DNA from: Methanocella_A sp035319305
GTDB taxonomy: Archaea; Halobacteriota; Methanocellia; Methanocellales; Methanocellaceae
Reading direction: 5' to 3'
Assembly: GCA_035319305.1 (NCBI GenBank)
Contig: DATHCY010000188.1
Location: 1-5,689, forward strand
DNA: 5,689 bases
Made by a program: the position numbers and the translations under genes. Positions 5,435 through 5,689 of the stretch are shown here, one piece after another. Numbering within the stretch: the first letter of the stretch is position 1; the number at the start of each line of letters is the position of its first letter. Below the pieces are notes generated by a model. That model saw only the letters and a list, made by a program, of their open reading frames with translations, did not search any database and was not told the origin of the DNA.

Positions 5435-5576
5435 GGGTGAACCTTTTTATCACAGGGAACGTTAATGGAACAGGAAGAAGGAGCGCATGGGAGAATAAGG
5501 CCCGTGCGAAAACGGCTGGGTAACCCCCCATCAAATTGCCAAAGCCGCCGCTGAGATGGCAAGCCCCGATCTATAG
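5370..5576 (+). other. Short protein-like broken reading frames after the membrane gene
   Basis: One plus-strand frame reads as protein-like pieces divided by stops: 31 residues from ATG 5370 ('MAETGTSAETGLNQ...' to 'GEPFYHRER', stop 5463-5465), a short piece, then 'CENGWVTPHQIAKAAAEMAS' ending at TAG 5574-5576. A second frame opens at ATG 5465, overlapping the first stop by one base (TAATG), and runs 29 codons. First codon positions in the 5499-5573 piece are purine-rich, as in coding DNA. This may be a decayed gene, a frameshifted one, or chance. The T5 run at 5444-5448 behind a small ACCC/GGGT hairpin (5428-5438) may end the membrane gene's transcript. Confidence 0.25.
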
Positions 5577-5687
5577 GATATGGTGGTTGATTGCCATTAC
5601 TACGCGTTCTTCAATCAGCATGGTGATATGCTCCGATCGTCCCAGCGGCTCCAGCAAAATGAACTCTTTGCCACCGGCAAAGCCCCT
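5571..5687 (-). CDS. C-terminal end of an unidentified protein (5' end outside window)
   Basis: Read on the minus strand from the right edge, 38 codons are open before a TAG at 5573-5571. The translation 'GGKEFILLEPLGRSEHITML' and then 'EERVVMAINHH' has the mix of hydrophobic, acidic and basic residues of a folded protein. First codon positions are about 63% purine, against about 45% for the plus-strand frame in the same register, which is also open (ATG 5580 to the edge). I therefore favour the minus strand. The family is not recognised, and 38 residues are too few to be sure. If real, it converges on the membrane-protein gene. Confidence 0.45.
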   Translation of the reverse strand, partial: RGFAGGKEFILLEPLGRSEHITMLIEERVVMAINHHIL

Positions 5688-5689
5688 CT

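Noticed and set aside
5571..5576. TAG codons read through as pyrrolysine to join protein-like pieces
   Set aside because: No pyrrolysine gene or known methylamine methyltransferase context is visible, the frames on either side do not form a recognisable protein, and CTATAG gives a TAG on both strands by chance.
1..5689. CRISPR array, tRNA or rRNA genes, insertion sequence or transposase
   Set aside because: No regularly spaced repeats, no cloverleaf, no rRNA-like sequence, and no transposase motifs or paired terminal repeats were seen.

Overview
The window looks like a piece of a euryarchaeal, probably methanogen, chromosome. The best marker is a full-length MC1-type chromosomal protein (3691-4065). 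This family is known from Methanosarcinales, Methanocellales and haloarchaea. Archaeal TATA boxes stand upstream of several genes, and a truncated gene at the left edge carries a V4R sensor domain of the kind common in methanogens. A Methanocella-like source is my best guess, but it is an inference from gene content and style, not a match I could run.

Layout. At the left edge is the 3' part of a plus-strand V4R-domain regulator (3-701), followed by a T-rich stretch and a hairpin. Converging on it is a minus-strand aldehyde dehydrogenase (833-2263). Its start is best placed at 2263, well inside the longest open frame. A divergent 148-base spacer holds promoters for both directions and leads to a plus-strand, cysteine-rich, methyltransferase-like protein (2412-3362). 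An AT-rich gap of 328 bases follows. It has a strong MC1 promoter at its right end and an unexplained second TATA box at its left end. MC1 is a self-contained unit ending in a textbook hairpin plus T-run terminator.

The right third is a region of small and membrane proteins: a possible 34-codon ORF that overlaps a 61-residue two-helix membrane protein by an ATGA junction, then a four-helix membrane protein of unknown function (4604-5434). After that come about 140 bases of short, protein-like but broken frames. A probable minus-strand gene end (5571-5687) runs off the right edge.

The genes do not form one obvious pathway. The window reads as several independent transcription units: a ligand-sensing regulator, an oxidative enzyme, a possible methyltransferase, a DNA-architectural protein and a small membrane-protein cluster. 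Nothing resembles CRISPR, an insertion sequence, a tRNA or an rRNA. The parts with the most unexplained content are the 4192-4478 overlap pair, the cysteine-paired methyltransferase-like protein, the AT-rich gap before MC1 and the 5370-5687 tail.
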